Shown: positions 1 to 10,700, counted from the stretch's first letter. The stretch is DNA of 64,000 nucleotides from VAZQ01 sp963771845 (GCA_963771845.1 CAVYVC010000010.1:62001-126000); one strand, 5' to 3'. Notes: a model not told the origin generated them from the letters alone. Program-made: numbers and translations.

Positions 1-52
1 CGACGGATTAAGCAGCGCTCATGTCGAAGCAAAAGCTAGGCTCCGCAGAGCA

Positions 53-81
53 CAAAAACAAGGACTGCCCAATTGCAGTCT
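53..81 (-). terminator. Rho-independent terminator after scpB
   Basis: Read on the minus strand, a perfect 6-bp stem GACTGC/GCAGTC with a 6-nt loop starts right after the scpB TAA stop and is followed by a T-rich tail (CTTGTTTTTG). This fits an intrinsic terminator ending the nagZ-scpA-scpB unit. Positions 1-52 beyond it show no gene I can support. Confidence 0.6.
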
Positions 82-801
82 TTATTCCTGGTTTGACACG
101 AGCGGAGCAAGACCGAGATCGAGTTCCGTCGGCTCCAGCGGCTCTTCGTCCTCGCGCAAAGCGGGATCGTCCGACGGCATCGGCACTGAGAAGCCCGGCG
201 GAAGCCGTCCATCAAGCAATCCGGACCCCTTGAGCTCCTCGACCCCAGGCAGATCGCCAACCGCGTCGATGCCAAAGTGGGACAGGAATGCCTCCGTGGT
301 GCCATAGGTGACAGGCCGGCCGGGCGCCTTTCGCCGGCCGCGGGGACGGATCCATCCCGTTTCCAACAGCACGTCGACCGAGCCCTTCGAAGTGGTAACG
401 CCGCGAATCTCCTCGATCTCGGCTCGCGTGACCGGCTGGTGATAGGCGATGATTGCAAGCGTCTCGATGGCCGCCCGCGAGAGTTTTCGTGTCTCGATCG
501 ATTCGTGGCTGAGCAGCCAGGCGAGATCGCTCGCGGTGCGGAAGGTCCATTTCCCATTGACGCGCACCAGGTTCACGCCGAACGACGAATATTCCTGCTG
601 CAAGCGCACGAGCGCTGCGTGGACATCGACACCTTGCGGAAGTCGCGCCGCGAGCGACTTTTCATCGAGCGGCTCCGCCGAGGCGAACAGCATGGCTTCC
701 AAGAGCCGCAGCTCTTCCGGCCGGCGTTCAGGCTCGGGCGCCTGCGGCCGGTACTCGGGCTCCGGCTCGTCTGATCTCGTCACGACCTTCAATCTCGGCA
801 T
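82..801 (-). CDS. scpB: Segregation and condensation protein B (ScpB)
   Basis: ScpB is the kite subunit of the SMC-ScpAB condensin, which compacts and segregates chromosomes in the nucleoid. The 239-aa product has two winged-helix regions: one near residues 30-105 and one around 110-180, with the family-typical AIIAYHQPVTRAEIEEIRGV and GRPVTYGTTEAFLSHFGI segments. The C-terminal 50 residues are an acidic, low-complexity tail. I chose the ATG at 801 because AGGAGGG lies just upstream and the residues further 5' (an open frame to 975) do not look like ScpB. It follows scpA by 19 bp in the same transcription unit. Confidence 0.95.
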   Translation of the reverse strand: MPRLKVVTRSDEPEPEYRPQAPEPERRPEELRLLEAMLFASAEPLDEKSLAARLPQGVDVHAALVRLQQEYSSFGVNLVRVNGKWTFRTASDLAWLLSHESIETRKLSRAAIETLAIIAYHQPVTRAEIEEIRGVTTSKGSVDVLLETGWIRPRGRRKAPGRPVTYGTTEAFLSHFGIDAVGDLPGVEELKGSGLLDGRLPPGFSVPMPSDDPALREDEEPLEPTELDLGLAPLVSNQE

Positions 802-820
802 TTGTCCCTCCTGATCCCCT

Positions 821-1639
821 TCATTCCTGCTGGGCGCTGCTCGCTTCGTCCCCACTCGTTGTTCGCTTGCGTACGTAAAGCGGCGCGAACGCGGTCTGCT
901 GATGCACCTCCATGAGGCCTTCGCGCACAAGCTCAAGCGTCGAGGCAAAGCTCGATGCAAAAACGGTCCGCGCAAGAGCGGGCTCGACCACGTAGCTCAG
1001 CAGATATTCGTCAAGGCGCGCCCAATCCTGCGATTGACCGATCAGCCGCTCAAGCGCTTCGCGCGCCTGTGCCAGTGACCAAACGGTGCGCTGGGCGAGC
1101 CGCACGTGGGACAGCGCCGCCCGTTGGCGCTGCTGGGCATAGGCCGAAAGAAGATCATACAGCGTCGCGGTCCATTGCGGATGGCGGATGTGCGCGATGG
1201 GTTCGGGCTGACCGCGGGCAAACACGTCGCGTCCGAGCTGTGCCTGTCCCAAGAGACGCTGCGCAACGGCGCGAATGGCTTCGAGCCGCTTGAGGCGCAG
1301 CGCCAGCGCGGTCGCCATGTCAGCCGCGCTTTGGCCATCCTGGGACGTGACATCCGGCAGCAGGAGGCGCGACTTCAGATATGCAAGCCAGGCTGCCATC
1401 ACGAGGTAGTCCGCAGCGAGCTCAAGCCGCAGCTTGCGGGCCTCTTCAATGAAGACGAGGTACTGATCCGCAAGCGCCAGAATGGAGATTTTTGCGAGGT
1501 CGACTTTCTGCTGGCGTGCCAGCGCCAGCAGAAGATCGAGCGGACCCTCGAACCCCTCGACATCGACCACCAGCGTGGGCTCGTCGCTCAAGCGCTCGAT
1601 TGGAGGATCGGCCTCGAATTTCACCTGTTCCGGGTTCAT
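821..1639 (-). CDS. scpA: Segregation and condensation protein A (ScpA)
   Basis: ScpA is the kleisin that bridges the SMC heads and binds ScpB. The protein is 272 aa, normal for the family. The N-terminal SMC-binding helix region carries the signature FEGPLDLLLALARQQKVDL (about residues 29-47) followed by ILALADQYL. The middle (DYLVMAAWLAYLKSRLLLPD) is the ScpB-binding stretch, and the C-terminal part resembles the kleisin winged helix. Its start overlaps the nagZ stop by 4 bp (ATGA), so translation is probably coupled. The order nagZ-scpA-scpB is widespread in Rhizobiales. Confidence 0.95.
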   Translation of the reverse strand: MNPEQVKFEADPPIERLSDEPTLVVDVEGFEGPLDLLLALARQQKVDLAKISILALADQYLVFIEEARKLRLELAADYLVMAAWLAYLKSRLLLPDVTSQDGQSAADMATALALRLKRLEAIRAVAQRLLGQAQLGRDVFARGQPEPIAHIRHPQWTATLYDLLSAYAQQRQRAALSHVRLAQRTVWSLAQAREALERLIGQSQDWARLDEYLLSYVVEPALARTVFASSFASTLELVREGLMEVHQQTAFAPLYVRKRTTSGDEASSAQQE

Positions 1640-2676
1640 GAACGTGCGCCCACCGTTTCGTTGTCAGCGATGAGAGCCGCCCATTCCAACCGCAGAGCCG
1701 CCACTTCGTGCTCGCCGCTGGGTTTGCGTTGTTCGAGAGCCGATTGCGCACGCTCCGCGGCCCTGCCGGCCAGTACTGGAACGCTGGCAGCCACGGCCTC
1801 CATTTCGTCGAGATCGCCGGTGCAATGAAGGACGAGATCGCACCCAGCAGCAATAGCCGCACGCGACCGGCTTTCAAGCGAGCCCGAAAGGGCGCCCATG
1901 GAAATATCGTCGCTCATCAGTAATCCGGAAAAATTGAGCCCGCCCCGAATCACATCACGGATCACAGTGACCGAAGTTGTGGCCGGAGCAAGATGATCGA
2001 TCGCGGTATAGACCACGTGAGCGGTCATTCCCAAAGGCAGGTCGGCAAGCGGCCGGAATGCGGCAAAATCGCTCCCCTCGAGCGTCGAGCGCTCGGTCTC
2101 GACAACGGGCAGACCGCCATGACTGTCAATGGTTGCGCGGCCGTGGCCTGGGATATGCTTGAGGACCGGCAAAACACCCCCCGATAGCAGGCCCGCGGCC
2201 ACGCTACGGGCGATGGCGGCAACCTTTTCGGGGGTCTCACCATAGGCGCGATCGCCGATGACGTCGCTCGCGCCAGCCACCCGAACGTCGGCAATGGGAA
2301 GGCAATCCACATCAATGCCGACTGCGAGGAGGTCGGCCGCCATCAGACGAGCACCGATGTAAGCGGCGCGTTCTCCCTTTTCTGTGCTGTGATCGTAGAT
2401 TCGACCATAGGTCGCGCCGGGCGGATAAGAGGGCCAGTGCGGCGGTCCGAGCCGCTGAACGCGACCGCCTTCCTGATCGACGAGAATGGCTGCATTGCGC
2501 CCCACGGCATTTCGCACCGAAGCGGTCAAGCGAACGAGCTGAGCCGGCGATTGGATATTGCGCGCGAAGAGAATGAGGCCCCACGGCTCGGCCTCCCGCA
2601 AAAAGCGTTCTTCGTCGGCCGAAAGCGTCGGGCCCGCATGACCACAGATGAATGCGCGCGGCGCCATTGGGCGCAT
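1636..2676 (-). CDS. nagZ: Beta-N-acetylhexosaminidase NagZ (GH3)
   Basis: NagZ is a cytoplasmic glycoside hydrolase of family 3. It removes N-acetylglucosamine from anhydro-muropeptides during peptidoglycan recycling, and its products feed AmpR-type beta-lactamase signalling in bacteria that have it. The 346-aa protein has the expected single TIM-barrel domain: LVDQEGGRVQRL (65-76), KHIPGHG (173-179) with the catalytic-loop D184/H186, and the nucleophile Asp in LLMSDDISMGAL (D256 or D257). There is no signal peptide, as expected. It sits 33 bp after the SPOR protein and overlaps scpA by 4 bp. Confidence 0.93.
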   Translation of the reverse strand: MRPMAPRAFICGHAGPTLSADEERFLREAEPWGLILFARNIQSPAQLVRLTASVRNAVGRNAAILVDQEGGRVQRLGPPHWPSYPPGATYGRIYDHSTEKGERAAYIGARLMAADLLAVGIDVDCLPIADVRVAGASDVIGDRAYGETPEKVAAIARSVAAGLLSGGVLPVLKHIPGHGRATIDSHGGLPVVETERSTLEGSDFAAFRPLADLPLGMTAHVVYTAIDHLAPATTSVTVIRDVIRGGLNFSGLLMSDDISMGALSGSLESRSRAAIAAGCDLVLHCTGDLDEMEAVAASVPVLAGRAAERAQSALEQRKPSGEHEVAALRLEWAALIADNETVGARS

Positions 2677-2709
2677 TACCCCGCACGAAGCAGCGCGGTC
2701 AATATGAGC

Positions 2710-4134
2710 TCAGTTGTTCGGGACCACGCAATGGCCCCCGGCGGCCTTGTAGCTCGCACAGAACTGATTGGCCTCCTGGGCGGAAGCGAATGGTCCGACC
2801 ATCGTCCGGTAGAATACTCCTTTGGTCCCCAGATCAGCCCGACGTACGATCACCTGCCGGCCCGCAAGCTCGTTCGGGAATTTGGCCTGCAGACCGCGGA
2901 ACGACGAGGCCGCGTCCGCCTCCGTCTTGTGCGACGAGAGTTGCACCAGAAAACCGACGGACGATCCCGTTGAACTTTCGGATCGCACCGGTGCGCTAGC
3001 CGTTCGCGTCCGCGTGGCTGGTGGCGGGCTTGAGTCTTTGGCCTGCGGATCAAGCGACAGCGGCCCACCGGAACTCTTCGGCGCGGGCGCAGCTGCGCGC
3101 GGTGCCGCCGCGGCGCCGGATGGAGCAGGCGCAGGGCCCGCTGCCGGCCGGCCGCTCGGATCGCTCCCATCAGGACGGATGGGGACAGTCCGGACCTTGT
3201 GCGGTTCTGTCGAGGCACCCGAGGGGGCAGCGGCAGCGGACGGCGCCGCCGCCAGGCCTGGCGTGGGCGATACCGGTGTTGGCAACACCACCCGAGGCGC
3301 TCCCTGCGTGCCCAGGTCCTTCAGTGCGACTGGCTCTTCCTGCTTGGAGACAACCTGTTCTCTACTCGCGTTGGCGACCCGGTCCTGTATGGTCTTGCCT
3401 GACTGCGCATCGCTGGCGGTCGGCGGGACAATCTTTGCCGGCGTCGCGGTATCGGCAGTAATCACCGGGGGCGGCTGCGCTACACCGGGTTGCCCAAAAT
3501 AACTGCGGTAAGCGTAAGCGCCCGCAGTGCCGAGAATGGCGCATCCAATGAGCGCCAGAGCCGTAGCCAAGCCGCCGTGGCGATTTGCCCGTGGCGGGTC
3601 GTCGTATGATTGCTCTTCCTGGTTATCCGCCGCGGCAACGCGATCCGAATTACCATCGTTCTCGTGCTGCTCTGTTCGCGCCTGGAGGGCGTCGTCATCG
3701 CCATAGGACTCGCTCTCGTGGTCGCGACCGAAATGCGGCTCCTCATCGTAGCTCGGCGCATGATCCGGCCGCCAATCCGAAACCCGCGGCGTCAGCGGCA
3801 AATCCGCATTGAGGGCGTAGCTTTCCCGCCCCGATCCATAGGCGTCAGGTCTCCTGCCGGCCGCGGGCTCAGGCCGCTCATCATACCGCTCGTCATAATG
3901 CTCCCGCGCCAAGGAAGGCTGGGCGTCATCACGTGCCCGCCCTGAGCGGGCATAGGCATCCTGCCGCTCATCGTCGCGCGACCCGCCGCGGCCGAACTCG
4001 GCATAGGGGTCGTTCTTTCCAATCAGCCGAGCCAACTCTGTCAGTGGGTCACTTCCATAGGAGCTATCGTCCGCCGGCTCAGCGGCACGACGATACGGCT
4101 CGCCTGGCACTCTTAACTTGCTGTTGTCCGCCAT
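2710..4134 (-). CDS. SPOR-domain membrane protein
   Basis: This is a bitopic envelope protein expected to bind denuded (amidase-processed) septal peptidoglycan through its C-terminal SPOR domain. The first ~180 residues are charged and low complexity, with SDPLTELARLIGKNDPY near the start, a motif typical of rhizobial homologues. One transmembrane segment follows (GLATALALIGCAILGTAGAY). Then come a long Pro/Ala/Ser-rich periplasmic linker and a SPOR domain in the last ~85 residues (GFLVQLSSHKTEADAASSF ... YRTMVGPFASAQEANQFC). I prefer the ATG at 4134 (MADNSKLRVP, GGAAAG-like ribosome site) from family pattern. An upstream in-frame ATG at 4194 would add 20 residues. It lies between argS and nagZ on the same strand. 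Confidence 0.85.
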   Translation of the reverse strand: MADNSKLRVPGEPYRRAAEPADDSSYGSDPLTELARLIGKNDPYAEFGRGGSRDDERQDAYARSGRARDDAQPSLAREHYDERYDERPEPAAGRRPDAYGSGRESYALNADLPLTPRVSDWRPDHAPSYDEEPHFGRDHESESYGDDDALQARTEQHENDGNSDRVAAADNQEEQSYDDPPRANRHGGLATALALIGCAILGTAGAYAYRSYFGQPGVAQPPPVITADTATPAKIVPPTASDAQSGKTIQDRVANASREQVVSKQEEPVALKDLGTQGAPRVVLPTPVSPTPGLAAAPSAAAAPSGASTEPHKVRTVPIRPDGSDPSGRPAAGPAPAPSGAAAAPRAAAPAPKSSGGPLSLDPQAKDSSPPPATRTRTASAPVRSESSTGSSVGFLVQLSSHKTEADAASSFRGLQAKFPNELAGRQVIVRRADLGTKGVFYRTMVGPFASAQEANQFCASYKAAGGHCVVPNN

Positions 4135-4222
4135 ACTCTTTCCGTTCGCGGCATTGGCGTCGCCCCAGGCCGGCTGCAGGACGGATTGCGCCATCCGTCC
4201 GTCCCTACGGCACCGAGCGAGA

Positions 4223-5998
4223 TCAACGCATCTCCTCAGGCGCCTCGACGCCGAGCAAACCTAGCCCAGACGCGAGAACGGTGACAACGCCCTGCACCAG
4301 AGCGAGGCGAGCCAGGGTCATTTGTGGATCATTCTGGATAATGAAGCGTAAATGTGGCGCATCCTTCCCGCGGTTCCAGTGCGCGTGAAATTCACTTGCA
4401 AGCTCATAGAGATAATAGGCAATGCGATGCGGCTCATGGGAAATCGCGGCCGCTTCCACCAGCCGCGGATAGAGCGCGAGTTGCCTGATCAGCGCAAGCT
4501 CGCCGCCGTCATCGAGGCGCTCAAGGGGTGCCGCTGCAAAGGATCCCTCCTCCCCGCCGGCAAATAACTGCGGCATGAGTTCGCCCGCATTGCGCAACAC
4601 CGAACGGCAACGCGCGTGAGCGTATTGAACATAGAAAATGGGATTGTCGCGGGACTGTTCGATGACCTTAAGAAGATCGAAGTCGAGAACCGCATCATTG
4701 CTACGGTAGAGCATCATGAATCTGACCGCGTCGCGTCCCACTTCGTCGACCACTTCCCGCAAGCTTACGAGCTCCCCTGCCCGTTTGGACATTTTCACGG
4801 GCTGACCGCCTCGCAACAGCCTGACCAGTTGGACGATCTTGATGTCGAGATCGGCGCGGCCGCCGCTTACCGCCTTTACTGCCGCGCGCATTCGCTTGAC
4901 ATAGCCGGCATGATCCGCGCCCCAGACGTCGATCATGCGCGTAAACCCGCGATCGAATTTGTCCTTGTGATAGGCGATGTCGGAGGCGAAATAGGTGTAG
5001 CTCCCGTCGGACTTTACCAGCGGACGGTCGATATCATCGCCGAAATCCGTCGAGCGAAAGAGCGTCTGCTCGCGATCCTCCCAGTCTTCGAGAGCAACGC
5101 CTTTCGGGGGCGGCAATCGTCCCTGATAAACCTCCCCTCCTTCCCGCAGAAAATTGATGGTTTCGGCAACGCGATCGCACGCTTGCTCGATCAGTGAGCT
5201 TTCTGAGAAGAACACGTCATGTTTGACATTGAGCGCGGCAAGATCCTCGCGGATCGCGCGCATCATCATCTCGATCGCCTTTTGCCGGATAATGGGTAAG
5301 CGCTGATCATCGGGCCAATTCAGTAGTTCGCGTCCATATTCTGCCGCGAGCGCCGCTCCGACCGGCTTGAGATAGTCGCCCGGATAAAAACCCTCCGGTA
5401 GCGGCCCGATATTTTCCCCGAGCGCCTCCCGGTAACGCAGGAAGGCCGAACGCGTGAGCGTATCGATCTGGGCGCCCGCATCATTGATGTAATATTCGCG
5501 CGTCACTCGAAAGCCCGTGAACGCAAGGACGTTGGCAAGCGCGTCGCCGAAGACCGCACCCCGGCCGTGGCCCACATGCAAGGGTCCGGTTGGGTTGGTG
5601 GAAACGTATTCGACATTGACCACGGCGCCCTGCCCGGCATTGCTGCGGCCGTATTGCGAACCGGACTGGAGCAGCATGCGCAAAGCCGCGACCCACGCGG
5701 CCGGTTTCAGCGTGAGATTGATAAATCCAGCTCCCGCCACCTCCACTTTCGCAAGCAGATTGTCCGCTCGAAGTTTTTGCGCGATCTCTTCCGCAAGCTC
5801 GCGCGGCTTCTTGCCAGCGTTCTTGGCGAGCACCATGGCGGCATTGGTTGCGAGATCCCCGTGCGTGGCATCGCGCGGCGGATCGAGTCCGACGCGGGAG
5901 AGACCGATCCCGCTTGGCAGCACGCCATCGGCAATCAACCCCGTGCAGGCAACGCGCACTTTGTCGAGCACGACAGCAATGATGTCAGGGCTGTTCAT
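4223..5998 (-). CDS. argS: Arginyl-tRNA synthetase
   Basis: ArgS charges tRNA-Arg with arginine (class I aminoacyl-tRNA synthetase). The 591-aa length is normal. Visible are the N-terminal ArgS additional domain, the HIGH-type motif in STNPTGPLHVGHGRG (H141-H144), INDAG after the Rossmann strand, the KMSK-type loop (VKMSKRAGELVSL), and the C-terminal DALR anticodon-binding domain with RLALVQGVVTVLASGLGLLG near the end. It lies between dgt (29 bp upstream) and the SPOR gene, an order commonly kept in Rhizobiales. Confidence 0.97.
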   Translation of the reverse strand: MNSPDIIAVVLDKVRVACTGLIADGVLPSGIGLSRVGLDPPRDATHGDLATNAAMVLAKNAGKKPRELAEEIAQKLRADNLLAKVEVAGAGFINLTLKPAAWVAALRMLLQSGSQYGRSNAGQGAVVNVEYVSTNPTGPLHVGHGRGAVFGDALANVLAFTGFRVTREYYINDAGAQIDTLTRSAFLRYREALGENIGPLPEGFYPGDYLKPVGAALAAEYGRELLNWPDDQRLPIIRQKAIEMMMRAIREDLAALNVKHDVFFSESSLIEQACDRVAETINFLREGGEVYQGRLPPPKGVALEDWEDREQTLFRSTDFGDDIDRPLVKSDGSYTYFASDIAYHKDKFDRGFTRMIDVWGADHAGYVKRMRAAVKAVSGGRADLDIKIVQLVRLLRGGQPVKMSKRAGELVSLREVVDEVGRDAVRFMMLYRSNDAVLDFDLLKVIEQSRDNPIFYVQYAHARCRSVLRNAGELMPQLFAGGEEGSFAAAPLERLDDGGELALIRQLALYPRLVEAAAISHEPHRIAYYLYELASEFHAHWNRGKDAPHLRFIIQNDPQMTLARLALVQGVVTVLASGLGLLGVEAPEEMR

Positions 5999-6027
5999 AA
6001 TTCGCCGGTCGTCATGAGGCGCGGCGC

Positions 6028-7236
6028 CTAGCGTAATTCAGGTGTCGAGTCAAAAAGCCGCGCATGTTCGACAAGCGCATAGCGATCCGTCATGCCGGCG
6101 ATGAAGTCTGCAATTCGCCGCGCGCGCGATAAGCGATCACTGCATTCGCCGCCAGTTGCCCATTCCGCCGGCATCGCTCCGGGGTCGCAATCGTAGCGGC
6201 TGAACAAATCAATGATCACCTGTTCGGCGTCGTTCATAATGCGCATGACCCGAGCGTGCCGATACATGCGGGGATAGAGAAATCCTTTGATTGCATGATC
6301 GGCTGCGGCCATCGCGGGCGAGAACGCCACGACCGGATGGGCGCGGTGACGCACGTCGTCCGCCGACTGCGCTGCCAGACGCTGCAAGCGACTGCCCGTT
6401 TCAAGAATCACGTCCTCGATCATGTGCGTGATCAGCCGGCGGATCAGTTCGTGGATCGAGCGTGGGCTTTCAAGTTGTGGGTGCGCGGCGCGGATATGGC
6501 GCAGGATTTCGTCGATCAGAGGAATTTGCGAGAGATCGTCGAGCGTGAACAATCCGGCACGCAGGCCGTCATCCATGTCGTGTGCGTCATAGGCGATGTC
6601 GTCGGCAAGCGCCGCAATCTGCGCTTCGGCACTGGCAAAACTCCAGAGTTCGAGGTCCTGACGCTCGGCATAGCTCAGGATCGCCTGCGGAACGCCGCGC
6701 TCGCGATAGCGCTCCGTGGGGGCGCCGTCGCGAAGCAGGAGCGGCCCATTATGCTTGACCAGTCCTTCGAGGGTTTCCCAGGTGAGATTGAGCCCATCGA
6801 AATCCACATAACGGCGCTCGAGCGCGGTAACAACGCGCAGTGACTGCGCGTTGTGATCAAAACCGCCGCAAGCGTCGAGACAGCGATCGAGTGCCCGCTC
6901 GCCAGCATGGCCAAATGGCGGGTGACCGAGATCATGCGCGAGCGCCAGCGCTTCGCAAAGATCCTCATCGAGAGCAAGCGCGCGCGCCAGCGAACGCGCA
7001 ATCTGGTTGACTTCAAGCGTGTGGGTGAGCCGGGTACGGAAATGATCGCCCTCGTGAAAGACAAAGACCTGTGTCTTGTAGGCGAGCCGGCGAAAAGCCG
7101 TCGCGTGTATGATCCGGTCGCAGTCGCGGCGGAAGGCGCTGCGGGTGGGACTGACCGGCTCCGGATAGAGGCGGCCACGGCTTCTGGCCGGATCGCAGGC
7201 ATAAGGGGCGCGCGGGACCGCCGCCTCGACGGCCAT
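6028..7236 (-). CDS. dgt: dGTPase-like dNTP triphosphohydrolase
   Basis: This HD-superfamily enzyme is expected to hydrolyse dNTPs to deoxynucleosides and tripolyphosphate, so it helps control the dNTP pool. The 402-aa protein shows the metal-binding set: His in RTRLTHTLEVNQIARS (H72), the HD pair in LALAHDLGHPPFGHAGE (H101-D102), and a downstream Asp in ALADDIAYDAHDMDDGL. The length fits the shorter, non-enterobacterial dGTPase-like type; substrate range cannot be read from sequence. It is divergent from erpA with about 75 bp between start codons, which should hold both promoters. Confidence 0.92.
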   Translation of the reverse strand: MAVEAAVPRAPYACDPARSRGRLYPEPVSPTRSAFRRDCDRIIHATAFRRLAYKTQVFVFHEGDHFRTRLTHTLEVNQIARSLARALALDEDLCEALALAHDLGHPPFGHAGERALDRCLDACGGFDHNAQSLRVVTALERRYVDFDGLNLTWETLEGLVKHNGPLLLRDGAPTERYRERGVPQAILSYAERQDLELWSFASAEAQIAALADDIAYDAHDMDDGLRAGLFTLDDLSQIPLIDEILRHIRAAHPQLESPRSIHELIRRLITHMIEDVILETGSRLQRLAAQSADDVRHRAHPVVAFSPAMAAADHAIKGFLYPRMYRHARVMRIMNDAEQVIIDLFSRYDCDPGAMPAEWATGGECSDRLSRARRIADFIAGMTDRYALVEHARLFDSTPELR

Positions 7237-7311
7237 GACGGATCATCCAATTGACCAAAGGACCGCCCGCACTTAACTAACGCTCAGGCTTCTGGCAATG
7301 AGGGTTTCAAG

Positions 7312-7638
7312 ATGGACAGCTTCACGGTAACCGAGCGGGCAGCGCACCGGATCCATGAAATTCTCAGACGCGAGCCTCCTGGCACCATGCTTCGGGTAAG
7401 CGTGGAGGGCGGCGGCTGTTCCGGTTTTCAGTACAAGTTCGACATGGATACGTCCAAGGCTGCCGATGACGTTGTCGTCACGCGCGAGGGCGCAACGGTG
7501 TTGATCGATCCGATTTCGCTAAGCTACCTCAATGGTTCGGAGATCGACTTTGTCGATGACCTGATCGGCGCCTCGTTCCGCGTCAATAATCCACAAGCCA
7601 AGACATCCTGTGGCTGTGGTACGAGCTTCTCGCTTTAG
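7312..7638 (+). CDS. erpA: Iron-sulfur cluster insertion protein ErpA
   Basis: This A-type carrier delivers Fe-S clusters to apoproteins. The 108-aa protein has the three invariant ligand cysteines: C36 in VEGGGCSGFQYKF, and C100 and C102 in KTSCGCGTSFSL. The sequence pattern matches the ErpA/IscA group that rhizobia keep next to dgt, divergently oriented. It is probably monocistronic: the next gene (RND permease) is convergent and ends 74 bp away. Confidence 0.95.
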   Translation: MDSFTVTERAAHRIHEILRREPPGTMLRVSVEGGGCSGFQYKFDMDTSKAADDVVVTREGATVLIDPISLSYLNGSEIDFVDDLIGASFRVNNPQAKTSCGCGTSFSL

Positions 7639-7711
7639 CGAGGAGCGAAATGGCCAATAGCGGGCGTGATCATTCGCTATTCGCCGTTTGCTATTCACCA
7701 CCCGCTCTCCC

Positions 7712-10700
7712 TCACTCTGCCGCCACCGCGGTCGGCCGCTCTCCATGTTCGGGCACTGCTGCCAGCTGAGGCTCGAGGCGGTATTTCAGCAGCCGGTCAA
7801 TCCGGTCGAGATAAATATAAATCACAGGCGTGATGAACAGGGTAAGAAGCTGAGACACCAGCAATCCGCCGACGACGGCCACGCCGAGCGGCTGGCGCAA
7901 CTCGGCGCCGGCGCCCGTGCCGAGCGCAATGGGCAGCGTACCGAAGATCGCAGCAAACGTCGTCATCATGATCGGACGGAACCTCAGCAGGGCCGCTTCC
8001 CGGATTGCAGCCGGAGCCGAGAGCCCCACGCGCCGGCGGTCGATCGCAAAATCGATCATCATGATCGCATTCTTTTTCACGATGCCAACCAGCATCACGA
8101 TTCCGATCATTGCAATGACCGAGAGATCCATTTTGAACAACATCAATACGATCAGCGCGCCCACACCGGCCGAGGGAAGCCCGGAAATGATGGTAATGGG
8201 GTGGATGAAGCTTTCGTACAGTACGCCCAGCACGACATAGGCGGCGAAGATCGCTGCGAGGACGAGCAAACCTTGTCCCTTGAGCAATTCCTGAAAGACT
8301 TGCGCCGAGCCCTGGAACCCGGTGTTGATGGTGATGGGCAGATTGGATTCGCGTTCGATCGCACGGATTGCGTCAACGGCCTGCCCCAGCGAATAGCCCG
8401 GCGCGAGATTGAATGAGACCGTGACCGCAGGCTGGTTGCCCTGGTGATTGACCTGCAGCGGGCCGACGTCCGGGATCATTCGCGTCACCGCTGAGATGGG
8501 GATCGCCTGGCCGGATGGTACGCCGTTTCCATTCACGCCAGCGCCAACTCCACCCGTATTTCCCAGATTCGTCTTGACGAAGATGCTTTCGAGCTTGGAC
8601 GGGTCGGCCTGGAATGACGGCAGGCTCTCGAGAATGATCTGATAATCGTTGGTCTGGGTGTAAATGGTCCCGACCTGCCGGGCGCCGAAAGCGTCGAACA
8701 GTTCCTGACGAATCTGATCGATGGTAATGCCGTAAACAGCGGCTCGCTCCCGATCGATCTCAATCGTCATCTGCGGGTTTTTGATATAGAGATCGGTGGT
8801 GACATCGCGCAGACCATCGATCTGCGCGATCTTGTCCCGCATCTTCGGTGCAACCTCATACAATTGCTGGGTGTCGGTCGATTGCAGGGTGTACTGGAAC
8901 TCGCTTTTGGTGATGCGGCCGGTGATGTTGATGTTCTGGACGTTCTGGAAATAGACGGCCATCCCGGGAACCGTATTCGCGGCGCGTCGAAGGCGCTGGA
9001 TCACGGCAGTCGAATTTTCTCCACGCTCCTTTCTGGGCTTGAGTGCGATGAACATGCGTCCGATGTTTTGCGTCGGATTGGGGCCTCCCGCGCCAATGGT
9101 GGAATTGGCGTAATCGACCGCCTTGTCGGCGCGAACGATGGCGGAGACTTGCCGCTGTAGAACCCCCATCTGAGCGAAGGAAACGTCTGAGGATGCCTCG
9201 GTGGAAGCGGCGATGAAGCCGGTATCCTCAGTCGGGAAGAACCCCTTGGGAATAATGATGTAAAGCCAGACGCTTGCCGCGAGAGTAAGGAATGTGATGA
9301 GCAGCATGACCGCCTTGTGCGCAATCACCCTGTCGAGCGCCCATTCGTATCCTCGCAGCCAGCCCTTGAACATCGCCTCGAACAGGCGAAGCACGAAGTT
9401 CTGCTTCTCGCCCTCACGATGATGACGCAAAACGCGTGCGCACAACATCGGCGTGAGGGTCAGCGAGACGAAACCCGATATGATAATGGCGACGGAGACC
9501 GAGACGGCGAACTCCCGGAACACGCGCCCCACCATGCCGCCCATCAGCAGCACCGGAATGAAAACGGCAATGAGCGAGAACGTGATCGAAATAATGGTGA
9601 ACCCGATCTCGCGCGAACCCTTGAGCGCGGCCTCGAATGGCCGCATCCCGCCTTCGATGTGGCGCACGATGTTCTCGAGCATGACGATGGCATCATCCAC
9701 CACGAACCCGACGGACAGGGTGAGCGCAAGCAACGTCATGTTGTTGATGGAAAAACCGAACAGGTACATCGCTGCACACGTTCCGATCAGGGACACCGGA
9801 ACTGCGAGCGCAGGAATGATGGTCGCGGGCACCGTGCGCAGGAAAAGGAAGATCACCAGGATCACGAGGCTGATTGCAATCGCCAGCGTGTGCTGAACGT
9901 CCGCGACCGAATCGCGGATGGAGATCGAGCGGTCCATCAGCACTTCCATGCGGATCGACGGCGGCACGAGCGCGCGGTATTGCGGCAAATGGCTGCGGAC
10001 CGCGTCGACCACCGCCACGGTATTGGCGTCGGGCTGGCGCTGAATGGCGAGCACGATCGCGCGATTGTCATTGAACCAGCTTGCGATCTTGTCGTTCTCG
10101 ACGCTGTCTATGACGCGTCCAATCTCATCGAGATGAACCGGCGCGCCGTTGCGGTAGGCGACCACGACCTTGCGGTACTCCTCGGCCTTGGTCATGGCGC
10201 CGGAGGCCGTGAGCGTCATGCTTTGCTTGGGCCCGTTGAGAGTGCCGACCGGCGTATTGGAGTTCGCCTTGGACACGACGGAGCGAACGTCCTCGAGCGA
10301 AATGTTGCGCGCCGCCGCAGCGACGGGATCGACCTGGACGCGTATGGCGAATTTCTGCGCGCCGTAGACCAGCACTTGCGCGACGCCGGAAACCTGAGAG
10401 ATTTGCTGGGCGAGCGTGATCTCGCCGTATTCGTCGATGACCGACAGCGGAAGGGTGGGCGAATTCAGGCTGATATACAGGATCGGAAAATCGCCCGGGT
10501 TTACCTTCCGAAAGCTCGGCGGAATGGTCATTTCGACCGGAAGCTTGCGAGCAGCAACCGAGAGCGCCGTCTGGACGTCGAGGGCGGCGCCATCGATGTT
10601 ACGATTGAGATCGAACTGAAATCGTAATGGTTGTGATGCCCAGGGACGATGACGAGGTGAGCGAAGTAATGCCGGCAATCGTCGAGAGTTGGCGCTCGAT

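Noticed and set aside
53..81. Palindrome considered as a regulator binding site
   Set aside because: The T-rich tail on the minus strand right after the scpB stop fits a terminator better.
9317..10627. 436-codon open frame on the plus strand opposite the RND permease
   Set aside because: It is an antisense shadow: Arg/His/Asp-rich, no family pattern, no ribosome site, and fully covered by the permease.
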